DNA of 64,000 nucleotides from Anaerolineales bacterium (GCA_030680795.1 JAUXUL010000005.1:1-64000), one strand, 5' to 3'; positions 17,694 to 26,601 are shown, numbered from the stretch's first letter. Numbers and translations are program-made. Notes: generated by a model not told the origin, from the letters alone.

Positions 17694-19178
17694 CTACTCC
17701 AGTTGAGGTTTTGCGATCGCTTGTGAAGACTCCTTATTGTTATTGAGAATCTCATCTGTTATCCGAATCGCGGCAATGCCAAGCCCGGCTAGAATCCAGA
17801 AATAACGAATATATGCCCCATGTAAAATGGTGGCCGCTATTAAATACCCAATTAGGGAAGCCTGTAGGGAACTGATCCAGGGCGACCATGTTCGTTGCAG
17901 GATGGGCAAGTGGGAAACAGACCTTTTGGCTTTGGCTAAACCACTAAATAACGATACTATAACTCCAACAAAGGCCAAAAATCCCAGTAAACCATTCTCA
18001 GCAAGAAGTTGAATATAGAGGGAGTGGGGATCGCGCGGTTCAGCGCGTATTTCAATTCCAATAATTTGCGAAAACTTTTGATAATTGGGCTTGTAATTTA
18101 ACGGGCCAATCCCCAGCAAGGGACTTGATTTAAACATGCTCAACCCAGTCAATAATTCACTACTGCGGCCTCGAAAGGAACTGTCCTGATAGACACTATA
18201 TTTGTTAGAAGGCACCAAAATGAGCAACGAATTAAACCGGTCCGCATAGCTTGCAGGCAGGAACTGGATGGTTAGTAGTATCAATCCAACACCAGCGATA
18301 GCGATCATTGGACTAAATTTATCTTCAAACACGAAGAATATCAACAGTACAACAATGGCGAGTGCCAGGTACGCTCCTCTGCTATAAGTATTTAGAGTCT
18401 CTAACAAAAGAACTCCCAAAATCAACACAGCGAATATTTTTATGAAAGTGCGCCGTTCATGAATGATTCGAAATATAACCAGGGCAATAACGGCGACAAC
18501 CGTTTGTCCCCACATATTTGGCGCGTTGATCGGACCTCCCAGGCGCGCAGCATAATCTTCCACCGTCACCATGGCAAATCCAAAGAAATTCTGGTTGTAA
18601 TTTCCTGAAACGGATTGATAAAGACCCAAAAGCGACAACCCAAATGTAACCAGAATTACGACCCAGATTGACCGTTTCCAGGTTTCTGGGGTTCGCAAGG
18701 TGAACAAAAGACAGTAAATAACGATGATATCTTTACCTAAGTCCAAGATTGCAGCAAGCGCTTGATCCTTATATGAAGCCATGAAGAAAGATGCAGTATA
18801 AATTACAAAAAATAGAATTAGGAATGATTCAATCCTCTTCGTTTTTGAGTGTTCGATTGTTGATTTTTCGAAATACAAATACCTCGAGGCAATAGTGATT
18901 GCGACAACCAAGACAAGAGGTTTTATAATGCCCGGATATCCATAATTTGTTAATTCGTCAGAGATGTTCGAAAATACAGCGACGATTAGAATATTCGCGC
19001 CAAAACCTGGGTTTACAAAGATAATCAGCGCAAGAGCAATACCGATCAATCCCGCCAAACCGTATAAACTCAGATCACTGTCCAGGTTGCTAACTGCCAG
19101 AGTGATTCCAACTGGAAGAACAATGCTAAGCACAAGAAAAAGCATGTTATTATTATTGGGATTAAAATTTAAGCGCAT
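17694..19178 (-). CDS. Wzy/O-antigen ligase family membrane protein
   Basis: A 494-residue polytopic protein (about 12 helices). The Wzy_C region is clear: RGRSSELLTGLSMFKSSPLL, then GIGPLNY and DPHSLYIQLLAENGLLGF, the conserved large periplasmic loop with catalytic His region. Start at 19178 is chosen because GGAGG lies 5 nt upstream; a TTG at 19190 would overlap that site. It likely polymerises flipped repeat units, or ligates the glycan to an acceptor. Confidence 0.9.
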   Translation of the reverse strand: MRLNFNPNNNNMLFLVLSIVLPVGITLAVSNLDSDLSLYGLAGLIGIALALIIFVNPGFGANILIVAVFSNISDELTNYGYPGIIKPLVLVVAITIASRYLYFEKSTIEHSKTKRIESFLILFFVIYTASFFMASYKDQALAAILDLGKDIIVIYCLLFTLRTPETWKRSIWVVILVTFGLSLLGLYQSVSGNYNQNFFGFAMVTVEDYAARLGGPINAPNMWGQTVVAVIALVIFRIIHERRTFIKIFAVLILGVLLLETLNTYSRGAYLALAIVVLLIFFVFEDKFSPMIAIAGVGLILLTIQFLPASYADRFNSLLILVPSNKYSVYQDSSFRGRSSELLTGLSMFKSSPLLGIGPLNYKPNYQKFSQIIGIEIRAEPRDPHSLYIQLLAENGLLGFLAFVGVIVSLFSGLAKAKRSVSHLPILQRTWSPWISSLQASLIGYLIAATILHGAYIRYFWILAGLGIAAIRITDEILNNNKESSQAIAKPQLE

Positions 19179-19200
19179 AGCATCCTCCAAACAAACACAC

Positions 19201-20331
19201 TCATTGTACTATAGTAGACGGAAAATTCCAGTCTATAACGTCATACCATTCAGGGGGAATATTGCGCAACATGTCGCTCGACCAGATTTTTTCATCCCAG
19301 TTAGCGGTGGCGCTCCCTTCTGGGTAGGTTTTGGGGTGTCCACTATTATCCACAATAAATCCGCCAAATTTCTGCATGGCAACAACCCAGACTATACAAC
19401 CCTTTACTCCAGAACAGGCTTTGATAATCTCCTCCTTTGATATTTCAGGATGGATGACGATACGCGCACCTTCCGGTATATCGCCATTTGACAGACCTCT
19501 ACCATCCGTTTTTGTAAACGGAGGAATTACTTCCGGCCAGCCATTTACCCGGCAAACATCAGGAGCACATGGATAGTCATATGCCAGCGTGACCGCATGC
19601 TCGATGGAACCACGCTCCACTTCACATCGACGGATAATCCCAGAATAGTTACCAATACCTGCGCCACGTTGACCAAAACCCAGCGGCGGGACTCCTGAAT
19701 TTCGTATGTGATACCGGTAGGCTCCATCTGCCAACCAGTTCCCCAATAGATCTATCTCACCCTTGTTAATACCCCATTCTTCTCCAGTATCCCTATTGAC
19801 AACCACGAGCTGCCCATCGGTTCCCGGAGCAGGCTGCGCTCCTGGCGGGACAGGCATCCAAATCGTTGAAGCCGGCTCGCCATATTGAATTTCCATATCA
19901 TTGAAAGCATCTCGAAATCGATTTTTGCTTAATTTTACAGGAACTAGAGGGGTTGTTCCATCCACAAAATAAATATTTGGTGCATACTGCGATGGATCAG
20001 AGCCTATCCATCGAGTGCCGTTCCAAAACGCATCCATCATTTTCCCACTATCGGGATGAATTCTGGCTACAGACCAATCGATCGGCACGTTCCAAATTGA
20101 AGATTTTGAATAAGGACGGCTGCATACATCCTGATCCTTTACATTACCCAACTGAGAAGCCTGCTCATCGCCATTGATATTTTCAATAGCACCCACTTCG
20201 CCTGCTGGGGATTCTAATACGGGAGAGCATGCCGCTCCCATTAATACCGCCCCAACAAATACAATGAGAAGTTTTTGGGAGAGAACATTCTTATATTGAT
20301 GCTTTCGAGAAACAAAATATGGAGCGATCAT
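19201..20331 (-). CDS. Secreted lipoprotein of unknown family
   Basis: A 376-residue product with an N-terminal hydrophobic segment ending VLMGAACSP, an imperfect lipobox, so it is probably lipid-anchored or secreted. I do not recognise a named domain. Conserved-looking patches include SIWNVPIDWS, GQRGAGIGNYSGIIRR, EHAVTLAYDYPC, PEGARIVIHPE and KFGGFIVDNSG. The last pattern resembles uncharacterised secreted proteins that share GARLxLDP and YGxYVxDNSG motifs. Four cysteines in the middle may form disulfides. It overlaps the CelD-like gene by 4 nt and lies 22 nt before the Wzy gene, so it is co-transcribed with export functions; a carbohydrate-active role is a guess. Confidence 0.7.
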   Translation of the reverse strand: MIAPYFVSRKHQYKNVLSQKLLIVFVGAVLMGAACSPVLESPAGEVGAIENINGDEQASQLGNVKDQDVCSRPYSKSSIWNVPIDWSVARIHPDSGKMMDAFWNGTRWIGSDPSQYAPNIYFVDGTTPLVPVKLSKNRFRDAFNDMEIQYGEPASTIWMPVPPGAQPAPGTDGQLVVVNRDTGEEWGINKGEIDLLGNWLADGAYRYHIRNSGVPPLGFGQRGAGIGNYSGIIRRCEVERGSIEHAVTLAYDYPCAPDVCRVNGWPEVIPPFTKTDGRGLSNGDIPEGARIVIHPEISKEEIIKACSGVKGCIVWVVAMQKFGGFIVDNSGHPKTYPEGSATANWDEKIWSSDMLRNIPPEWYDVIDWNFPSTIVQ

Positions 20332-21515
20332 CGCTTCTCTTCCAGCCAATATTTGAATCGCTTCAATCTTTCGAATATCTCGGGCATGGATGCAAGCTTT
20401 CGCTTCCCCTCCAACAATTGGTTTTCAAACCAATAACGATCCTTGCTTCTTATTAACCGAATCCAATACATGGACATGGTATTTGTAGAGAGGCTTGCCT
20501 TGTATTGGGATTCTCCAGCAAGGAAATCATAAAGGGAATAACCTTTTTCTGTATTATGAAGGATCCCAAAATAATGTGAAACAAGTCCCGGTCTATAAAC
20601 ATTCTCTTCGGCATAATTAAACCCGCTTTGATAAAACAAAACATTTCCTTCATACACAAAGTTATAAAGATAGCCGATTGAGGATTTTTCATTATAAACT
20701 TGAAGCAATTGAATTTCACCATTTTCAAATCTATTTTGAATTATATCACGGTGAAAGCCGTAAAAATATTGATCGGAAAAAGCCCCCGGTCTATTCCTTC
20801 TTTTCCACTCCCGCTGATGCAAACTTACCAAATCATCAAACATCAACAGCGCATCTGCTTGACTACCGGCCTCACGAATTAGAATTTTCCCCTCCAGCTC
20901 GTATTGTTTGATGGATCTACGGATCTGACTTCTCCTATTGGAACTAAGCAAACTAAGAAAATCCATGTCCAAATCGCGTATCTTTTGAAGATCAACATAA
21001 TAAGAACTCTCGGTTTTATCTAATATCGTATAAAAATCATGCCAATCGCCTTTCAGTAACCCCATGGAAGAGACAAAGTCCGGGGAAACCCCTTGAAGTA
21101 TAAATTCATCCCAACCCCCAATAGGTTTAAGCAGGTCTGTAATTTTTATTGAAAGATCGGAAACCATAAGAATCGAATTATATTCAATGAACAACTGGTC
21201 AAAATGCGAATCCCCAGTTGAATTTAATGAATACGTTTTCGAAGGCAAGAATCCGTAGCGAAATCCCCTTTTACGTCCCACAAAAAAGGCAACAACAACT
21301 TTATCGTCAAGGTAGCCGACTATTAGTTGAATGTTGTTTTTAGCGGGCAAACTAAACAGCCAGGTGGATATCCATCCCCAGGATGTGAAGTAGTTATGAC
21401 TGCATTTTTTAGATATTTTCAACCACACATCCTCTGTAAAGTTAATATTCACAAAAGGATCAAATATCTCAAATCGTAATTCTGCAATATCCACATAAGA
21501 ATTTACAACAGACAT
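20328..21515 (-). CDS. CelD/BcsL-like GNAT acyltransferase
   Basis: A 395-residue protein matching Acetyltransf_6 (CelD/FemAB-like) proteins of polysaccharide clusters. Recognisable regions are SWGWISTWLF near residue 45, RRSQIRRSIKQYELEG, LHQREWKRRNRPGAFSD, FHRDIIQNRFENGEIQLLQV and YRPGLVSHYFGI followed by YDFLAGESQYK. Two GNAT-like halves are implied. It probably acetylates or otherwise acylates the exopolysaccharide. The stop overlaps the start of the downstream lipoprotein gene by 4 nt. Confidence 0.82.
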   Translation of the reverse strand: MSVVNSYVDIAELRFEIFDPFVNINFTEDVWLKISKKCSHNYFTSWGWISTWLFSLPAKNNIQLIVGYLDDKVVVAFFVGRKRGFRYGFLPSKTYSLNSTGDSHFDQLFIEYNSILMVSDLSIKITDLLKPIGGWDEFILQGVSPDFVSSMGLLKGDWHDFYTILDKTESSYYVDLQKIRDLDMDFLSLLSSNRRSQIRRSIKQYELEGKILIREAGSQADALLMFDDLVSLHQREWKRRNRPGAFSDQYFYGFHRDIIQNRFENGEIQLLQVYNEKSSIGYLYNFVYEGNVLFYQSGFNYAEENVYRPGLVSHYFGILHNTEKGYSLYDFLAGESQYKASLSTNTMSMYWIRLIRSKDRYWFENQLLEGKRKLASMPEIFERLKRFKYWLEEKR

Positions 21516-21703
21516 TCTACCTTCTCACTTGAAAACTAAATTAATTAAGGGAATTCAGAAAATCGAATAAGCCTTTGGATGCAAGAATACACATGTGAAA
21601 TCCGGCAAGTTCAGGGCATTGGCATTAACGGGAAGTGCGAACAACACCTTTACTAAACGCGGTCTCATGCGAAGCGTACGATTTCGCCATGTCCAATTTT
21701 TTT

Positions 21704-21750
21704 CACAGAGCACACAGAGATATTTGCAGAAAATCTCTGTGTGCTCTGTC
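21704..21750. repeat. 17-bp perfect inverted repeat, CACAGAG type
   Basis: ACAGAGCACACAGAGAT (21705-21721) is repeated inverted at 21733-21749 with an 11-nt loop. It belongs to the dispersed CACAGAG/CACGAAG hairpin family also seen at 164, 31982 and 58962. Confidence 0.8.
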
Positions 21751-21777
21751 CGCTCTATAGCTGATTAAAAGCTCAAT

Positions 21778-21948
21778 TTACGTCCATATTTGGTATTGCA
21801 TGACGCTGTAGACAAGCAGCGTCTGTTGGTAAGCTAAAGATAATTCCTTCCAGCGAACTGCGGACAATCCATAATATCGTTTCACCCAAGAGAAGTAACT
21901 CTCAATGACGGCATAGAATTGCAGATGAGAGGCAACATTGACGGAGCC
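21778..21948 (-). pseudogene. Transposase C-terminal remnant
   Basis: A 56-codon minus-strand tail contains HLQFYAVIESYFSWVKRYYG and AYQQTLLVYSVMQYQIW, the C-terminal pattern of DDE insertion-sequence transposases (Y-[x2]-R/E-x-x-F-x-x-L/V-K followed by a hydrophobic helix). It has no start and is preceded by an in-frame stop. It is the only IS trace in the 614-nt space 21516-22129; the remainder of that gap holds no gene I can support. Confidence 0.5.
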
Positions 21949-22129
21949 TTATTGCCATATATGTGTAAGTTTTAATCAATCACAAACCTTATATGCGAGA
22001 TTGAGCAAATGTAGTTCGGAAGGGTCTGTGCTAAAGTATGCGACATCCGCTTCTCTCGAATTCAAGTACTACTAGACATCTTTTCCTGTAGATAGGCGGC
22101 TAACAACGTCTCAAGATTCTTATAGCAGA

Positions 22130-22858
22130 TTAATGTTGAACATCTTTCTTGTCCAACGAGATCATATCGACGAACACAAATAAAGCGACTAAAACAAATA
22201 GCACTCCATAATTCCCCTCTTTGACCTCTTGAACTGCCTGGCGAAATGGAATAAGTTCGAGGTTGTACGATGAAAAATATATTATCTTTGCAATCTTGGC
22301 CCATAGATAATTAAACACGAACAGCAACCCTATCGCCCAGTGAATGATTGGGACAAATTTTCCAACGAACCGTCCAAATGGTTTGATGAAAATAACCGCA
22401 ATAGGTATTGCCACCACAAACGACATCCAAAAAAGATCGAACATTGTCTCAAATGGAATATTGACCCCACCAAATGAGAGATTATGTACTGTTATTTCTC
22501 CCTGGTCATTAATTGTATTGATGCTTTCGGGAGTCTCCACATTGAAAATTCTTTGACCCCAGCTAATTTCCTCACCCGCGCCAAAGAAAAAAAAGAAAGA
22601 AAGCCCCAAACAAACCCACTGTTTTATCCAAAATACTTTATTCTGACCCTGCACCTTACGCGCTCTTAAAAAAGCAAAGAAAAACAAAACAGATGACACA
22701 AAAAAAGAAAGTGCCCCAACCGATTCAAAATAATGATCTTCCGGGATAGTGGCTACTAATACTTGATTGCCCGATCCCAGAGCCACATAACTTAAAATTA
22801 TATAAGCGATCAAAGCAATATAGATCAATGGCTTGGAAAATTGATTTTTGTTCAACAT
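22130..22858 (-). CDS. Conserved membrane protein of unknown function
   Basis: A 242-residue protein with about six membrane helices. A striking cytosolic/loop motif GAGEEISWGQRIF (about residue 94-106) followed by an Asn-rich stretch ending EITVHNLS is strongly conserved in my recollection of similar proteins near glycosyltransferases. The Glu pair inside the membrane-adjacent motif suggests an enzymatic or ion-coupled role, but no function is established. It lies between the polymer-modification genes and the priming transferase, 44 nt downstream of neither coupled gene. Confidence 0.7.
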   Translation of the reverse strand: MLNKNQFSKPLIYIALIAYIILSYVALGSGNQVLVATIPEDHYFESVGALSFFVSSVLFFFAFLRARKVQGQNKVFWIKQWVCLGLSFFFFFGAGEEISWGQRIFNVETPESINTINDQGEITVHNLSFGGVNIPFETMFDLFWMSFVVAIPIAVIFIKPFGRFVGKFVPIIHWAIGLLFVFNYLWAKIAKIIYFSSYNLELIPFRQAVQEVKEGNYGVLFVLVALFVFVDMISLDKKDVQH

Positions 22859-22901
22859 AGGCTCCTCTAATCCGTTGCATTTTCCCTAGCAAGATTCAGT
22901 T

Positions 22902-23585
22902 TTAGTGTGCCCCGCGTCCCTTGAAAACAGCAAACATCGTAAGAAACAGAATGCTGATATCCATCCACAAACTGCGTCTCTCAATGTAGGCGATATCCAA
23001 CCGCAGGCGGTCATCGAACTCCATCGAAGCCCGGCCAATGATCTGCCACAAGCCAGTTAAGCCGGGTATAACATCCAATCTTTCAGTTTGCCATAACTTA
23101 TAGGTTTCTGCGCCGAAAGAAGTGGGCCGCGGCCCGACCAGACTCATCTCACCTTTAAGAACATTGATCAACTGAGGCAATTCATCCAAGCTGGTCTTTC
23201 GCAGGATGTTACCCACTTTTGTAACGCGCGGATCATTAGTAATCTTAAAATCAGGCCATTGCAACTCATTCAAATGAGCATATTTTTCTTTTAACTCCTC
23301 AGCATTGGAAACCATTGAACGAAATTTATACATACTGAAGCGTTTACCGCCTTTTCCCGTGCGGAATTGTGTGAATATTGCAGGCGCTCCCGGAGAAGTG
23401 AGTGTAATAATTAACCCTAAAATACCAACCACCGGAAGCCAAAATGGAGAACTTAATATCACAAGGGTGAGATCGATCGTTCGTTTTAAAATGAAATAAG
23501 AACGTCCAGTAAAAATACGCTTCTTTGGGTCAAAAGAATTGATCCACGAATGCTGGCCAACAGCTGTAAGTGTCTTACTGATCAT
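22902..23585 (-). CDS. Undecaprenyl-phosphate sugar phosphotransferase (WcaJ/WbaP-like catalytic domain)
   Basis: A 227-residue protein with one N-terminal hydrophobic hairpin followed by the bacterial sugar transferase domain: FILKRTIDLTLVILSSPFW, YKFRSM, KTSLDELPQLINVLKGEMSL with VGPRPTSF, and PGLTGLWQIIGR. It lacks the N-terminal CoA-binding-like and four-helix region of full-length PglycT enzymes. It transfers a sugar-1-phosphate to undecaprenyl phosphate, starting repeat-unit assembly. Its start overlaps the degenerate GGDEF gene by 4 nt, a translational coupling that ties the priming step to that regulator. Confidence 0.93.
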   Translation of the reverse strand: MISKTLTAVGQHSWINSFDPKKRIFTGRSYFILKRTIDLTLVILSSPFWLPVVGILGLIITLTSPGAPAIFTQFRTGKGGKRFSMYKFRSMVSNAEELKEKYAHLNELQWPDFKITNDPRVTKVGNILRKTSLDELPQLINVLKGEMSLVGPRPTSFGAETYKLWQTERLDVIPGLTGLWQIIGRASMEFDDRLRLDIAYIERRSLWMDISILFLTMFAVFKGRGAH

Positions 23586-24442
23586 TTCACAACTTGCTCT
23601 TTCGTTTGAATAAGCGTGTTGGGTTCTGGCAATTGCTTCGAGCGATCACGCGCCAATTGCAATAGGTCTTCAAAGGTTAAGGCTTCGTCAGGGAAGGCAG
23701 CAACACCGCAATTAACGTGAAGCCCGGCCCGCTCTTCAACGAGGCGGCAAATACGCTCTGCCAGAAAACCAGCCCTTTCCAAATCAGTCTCCGGACAAAG
23801 AACAAGAAACCGCCCAATCCGGTCTCGGATGAGCAGATCCGATTGACGAATGCTTTCACCAATAGTTTGTCCTATGCGAGCATTGGACAAGCGTGTAAGC
23901 ACGTCACGCTGCAAACTCTTCAACATCTCACGGACAATTTCATCATCCTTTGGGTAGGCACGCACTACCAACAAGGAGAACGGACGATGATAACGTCTAC
24001 TTCGTCCGAGCTCGATATTTATCTGTTCAGAAGCAGCATCCAATTCAATAGCCCAGTGAGGGAATGTCGCTTGGGCTAAAACATCCATCAGTGATTCTGA
24101 GCGCTGGATCCCAACAGCCAGTTGGTACGATAGCCACACCCCCACTTCCAAAATCACGATCTCCAAAACAATCACCTCTACATCCATGGAACCTGTATTG
24201 GCACGATTTATAATCTGTGAAAGCCCAAAATAAATTGCGCCCCAAAAAATCATGGGTACAACAAAAGACACTTTGTTAAGGGATGGCACAAAAACCATCA
24301 CTGGTACAAGGAAGATCGCGACAAGATAAAAATATGCCGCAAAGTTAATAATCGGTGTATCGGAACGGTCTAATTGAGCAAGCACCAGCACAATCAGCAA
24401 ATAGAAGGCAATCCAAAAAAGGGACTTTTTGAGGTTAGTCAA
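23582..24442 (-). CDS. Membrane protein with degenerate GGDEF domain
   Basis: A 286-residue protein: four membrane helices in residues 8-118, then a cytosolic GGDEF-like domain. RRYHRPFSLLVVRAYP corresponds to the strand that normally holds the first metal-binding Asp. The signature is RIGRF (208-212) instead of GG(D/E)EF, so diguanylate cyclase activity is not expected. RQSD (199-202) stands exactly five residues upstream, matching the RxxD inhibitory site. GVAAFP near 246 is the usual late GGDEF strand. It likely reads c-di-GMP and acts on the coupled priming transferase; binding is inferred. Confidence 0.85.
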   Translation of the reverse strand: MTNLKKSLFWIAFYLLIVLVLAQLDRSDTPIINFAAYFYLVAIFLVPVMVFVPSLNKVSFVVPMIFWGAIYFGLSQIINRANTGSMDVEVIVLEIVILEVGVWLSYQLAVGIQRSESLMDVLAQATFPHWAIELDAASEQINIELGRSRRYHRPFSLLVVRAYPKDDEIVREMLKSLQRDVLTRLSNARIGQTIGESIRQSDLLIRDRIGRFLVLCPETDLERAGFLAERICRLVEERAGLHVNCGVAAFPDEALTFEDLLQLARDRSKQLPEPNTLIQTKEQVVK

Positions 24443-24578
24443 ATTAATACCTTGTCACAATATGACAATTGCTTATTTATGACCCATAACGATTTGATTT
24501 GGATGTGTTTCAAATGAGTTGGATGGAGCGCTCCTAATTGATTTTAACATAAAATGACTGCAATTTAGATTGATTTAA

Positions 24579-24734
24579 GGTAGCACCAAAATATGGTGGC
24601 CGGGTTTAGCCAAAACGTATTGGAAAACGGGTAAGAATTGGCGCGAAAAATTCATCCATGCTCACGGTGAGAGTGCACCTGCCGCCCTTGCTATTCGCGA
24701 ACATCTTAAATCGCTTGGCGATCACATTAAATAA
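24579..24734 (+). other. Open stretch without start codon, possible gene remnant
   Basis: In the 309-nt space between divergent genes, one plus-strand frame stays open for 51 codons and reads protein-like (AKTYWKTGKNWREKFIHAHG, then APAALAIREHLKSLGDHIK) up to a stop 17 nt before the glutaredoxin gene. There is no ATG, GTG or TTG in frame. It may be the tail of a lost gene. I do not recognise it. The rest of the gap shows nothing. Confidence 0.3.
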
Positions 24735-24751
24735 ATTTCTGGAGATTATCT

Positions 24752-25018
24752 TTGAGCGACCTTTACAACATGCAGCCATCCCAGATCGTAATGTACACCA
24801 CTCAATATTGTTCTGACTGCCACCGGGCAGCAGCATTTTTTGAAGCCAATAAAATAGATTACATCAAAGTTGACCTCGAAGACAATGAAGAGGCTACTGA
24901 ATTCGTCATGAACGTAAACAGGGGGCATCGCAGCGTACCAACCATTATTTTTCCCGATGGTTCCGCGCTCGTTGAACCAAGTTGGGATCAATTGAAAGCA
25001 AAAACAATAGACAAGTAG
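24752..25018 (+). CDS. Glutaredoxin-like (mycoredoxin type) protein
   Basis: An 88-residue thioredoxin-fold protein with CSDC at residues 20-23 and the cis-proline loop RSVPTIIFPDGS. VMYTTQYCSDCHRA matches mycoredoxin/NrdH-like glutaredoxins. TTG at 24752 is favoured because GGAG lies 8 nt upstream; ATG at 24770 would still leave the active site intact. Probably reduces disulfides using a low-molecular-weight thiol or thioredoxin reductase. Confidence 0.88.
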   Translation: MSDLYNMQPSQIVMYTTQYCSDCHRAAAFFEANKIDYIKVDLEDNEEATEFVMNVNRGHRSVPTIIFPDGSALVEPSWDQLKAKTIDK

Positions 25019-25076
25019 TCATGTACAAATTTACAATAAAGCGAGGATGGTTATTCGCTAAACATCAGCCTCTCTT

Positions 25077-25104
25077 TTGATTCTCAACTACGCCGGGGTA
25101 TAAT
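25077..25104 (+). promoter_or_regulatory. Promoter with TATAAT 6 nt before ATG
   Basis: TTGATT (25077-25082) and TATAAT (25099-25104) are separated by 16 nt. The -10 box ends 6 nt before the ATG of the lipoprotein gene, so transcription should begin at or within a nucleotide or two of the start codon, giving a leaderless mRNA. Confidence 0.65.
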
Positions 25105-25110
25105 GAATGC

Positions 25111-25770
25111 ATGAAGAAGTTCATCACCCTGCCTTTACTCGCTTTCGTCCTGGCCGCGTGTGACACATGGGGCGTGCCGCCACAACCTTTTCCAGTATGG
25201 ACGTCCTTCCCGTCGCAGACACCCAGTATTGTATCGGCAACACCTTTGATACTCCTGCCTCCTTCTCTTGAGACGATCATACCAACGATAACTCAACTCA
25301 TCCCTGTTAGTCCAACAAATACTGAAACTCCATCACCAACAAATACGCTGGAACCAGCCCCACCGACCCAGACTTTTACACCCCTGCCTTTGCAATCTGT
25401 AGCGGTTGATATTCTTGGCTGCAACACAAGTCTTGACATCAGGAATGGCATGGGGGAAGTGACGAACGCCTATGTGACGATCAAAAATAACGGGACAGTT
25501 GGCCTGCCAAATACCTGTGCCCTGCTGCGCGCCATTGACGAAGACCGGGAACACCCCGACAAGAAGCGCTGCGTGGATATTCTGCCTGTGGGATATCAAG
25601 TTAATTTGAAATTGACCGTTGATTCGAAATACAAAGCCGACACGATTATTCAGGTAGACATCACAACCAACGATACAATTCTGCTGCGGCTCGACAAACA
25701 GTCGTGCAAAGACATTGGTCTTTTCGGTGGTACGCCATCAGACGTTGGTGTAGTAAAGCCAATTCAATAA
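25111..25770 (+). CDS. Lipoprotein with Thr/Pro-rich linker
   Basis: A 219-residue product with signal peptide MKKFITLPLLAFVLAACDTW, lipobox LAAC. Residues ~45-90 are a Thr/Pro/Ser spacer (for example SPTNTETPSPTNTLEPAPPT), then a folded domain of ~125 residues with four Cys. The domain resembles FxLYD/CARDB-type beta sandwiches in pattern, but I cannot assign it. No Shine-Dalgarno site is present, consistent with the TATAAT at 25099 giving leaderless mRNA. Confidence 0.75.
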   Translation: MKKFITLPLLAFVLAACDTWGVPPQPFPVWTSFPSQTPSIVSATPLILLPPSLETIIPTITQLIPVSPTNTETPSPTNTLEPAPPTQTFTPLPLQSVAVDILGCNTSLDIRNGMGEVTNAYVTIKNNGTVGLPNTCALLRAIDEDREHPDKKRCVDILPVGYQVNLKLTVDSKYKADTIIQVDITTNDTILLRLDKQSCKDIGLFGGTPSDVGVVKPIQ

Positions 25771-25827
25771 AAATTGATTTTAACGAAAAATAAAAACAGA
25801 CGGTGCGGGATAGTTCAATGAAAAAGG

Positions 25828-25833
25828 TATAAT
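25828..25833 (+). promoter_or_regulatory. TATAAT box 6 nt before ATG
   Basis: A perfect -10 hexamer ends 6 nt upstream of the NYN gene start codon, with no Shine-Dalgarno sequence between, implying a leaderless transcript. GGTGCGGGATAGTT, the end of the element nested at 5269, lies ~20 nt upstream and could provide -35 context. Confidence 0.6.
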
Positions 25834-25839
25834 CACATC

Positions 25840-26601
25840 ATGACAGACGAACAGATCAAACCACTAGCACGCAACAAGATCGCCATGCTGATTGACGGCG
25901 ATAATGCCCAGGCAGGCTTGCTTTCTCAAATGCTGGTTGAGGCAGGCCGTTATGGACAGGTTACCGTCCGCCGTATTTATGGGGATTGGACCACAAACAG
26001 CATGAACTCGTGGAAGGATACGCTTAACTTTCACGCTTTCCAACCCATTCAACAATTCCGCTATACGATCGGCAAAAACGCAACCGACAGCGCCATGATC
26101 ATTGACACGATGGATATCCTGCATTCTGGTGTTGTAGACGGATTTTGCCTAATTTCAAGTGATAGTGATTACACCCGCCTGGCTACCCGCATCCGCGAGA
26201 CAGGCATTTTTGTGATGGGAATTGGCGAAAAGAAAACGCCCAAACCCTTTGTAAATGCCTGTGATGTTTTTGTTTACACCGAAAACCTGGCAGCTGAAAA
26301 GAAATCTGTCCAACAAAAGAATATAAACAATACCAAAGTTAAGAAAGCTAAAGGCGAAAAAGAAGAACTTGACCCCATGCCGATCTTAACCCAGGCTTTT
26401 GAGATGGCTGTTCAACAGGATGGCTGGGCCTCGCTGGCAAACTTGGGCAATGCGCTTTATCAAGTGGATCCCAGCTTCGACCCCCGCACATACGGCCATA
26501 AACAACTCTCGAAGATGATTAGTAAATTAAACGACCGCTTTGAAATGCGCGCACCGGAAAATGATGGCCCGCAAATTTTTTATGTGAAAATGAAGGAATA
26601 A
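25840..26601 (+). CDS. NYN-domain nuclease-like protein with OST-HTH/LOTUS domain
   Basis: A 253-residue protein. The N-terminal NYN (PIN-like) domain has AMLIDGDNA with the first catalytic Asp, KNATDSAMIIDTMDIL and LISSDSDYTRLATRIRE with the later acidic residues. After a charged linker (~155-180) comes an OST-HTH/LOTUS domain, QDGWASLANLGNAL and DPRTYGHKQLSKMI. The combination occurs in bacterial LabA/DUF88 proteins that are thought to process RNA. It is monocistronic with its own terminator. Confidence 0.9.
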   Translation: MTDEQIKPLARNKIAMLIDGDNAQAGLLSQMLVEAGRYGQVTVRRIYGDWTTNSMNSWKDTLNFHAFQPIQQFRYTIGKNATDSAMIIDTMDILHSGVVDGFCLISSDSDYTRLATRIRETGIFVMGIGEKKTPKPFVNACDVFVYTENLAAEKKSVQQKNINNTKVKKAKGEKEELDPMPILTQAFEMAVQQDGWASLANLGNALYQVDPSFDPRTYGHKQLSKMISKLNDRFEMRAPENDGPQIFYVKMKE

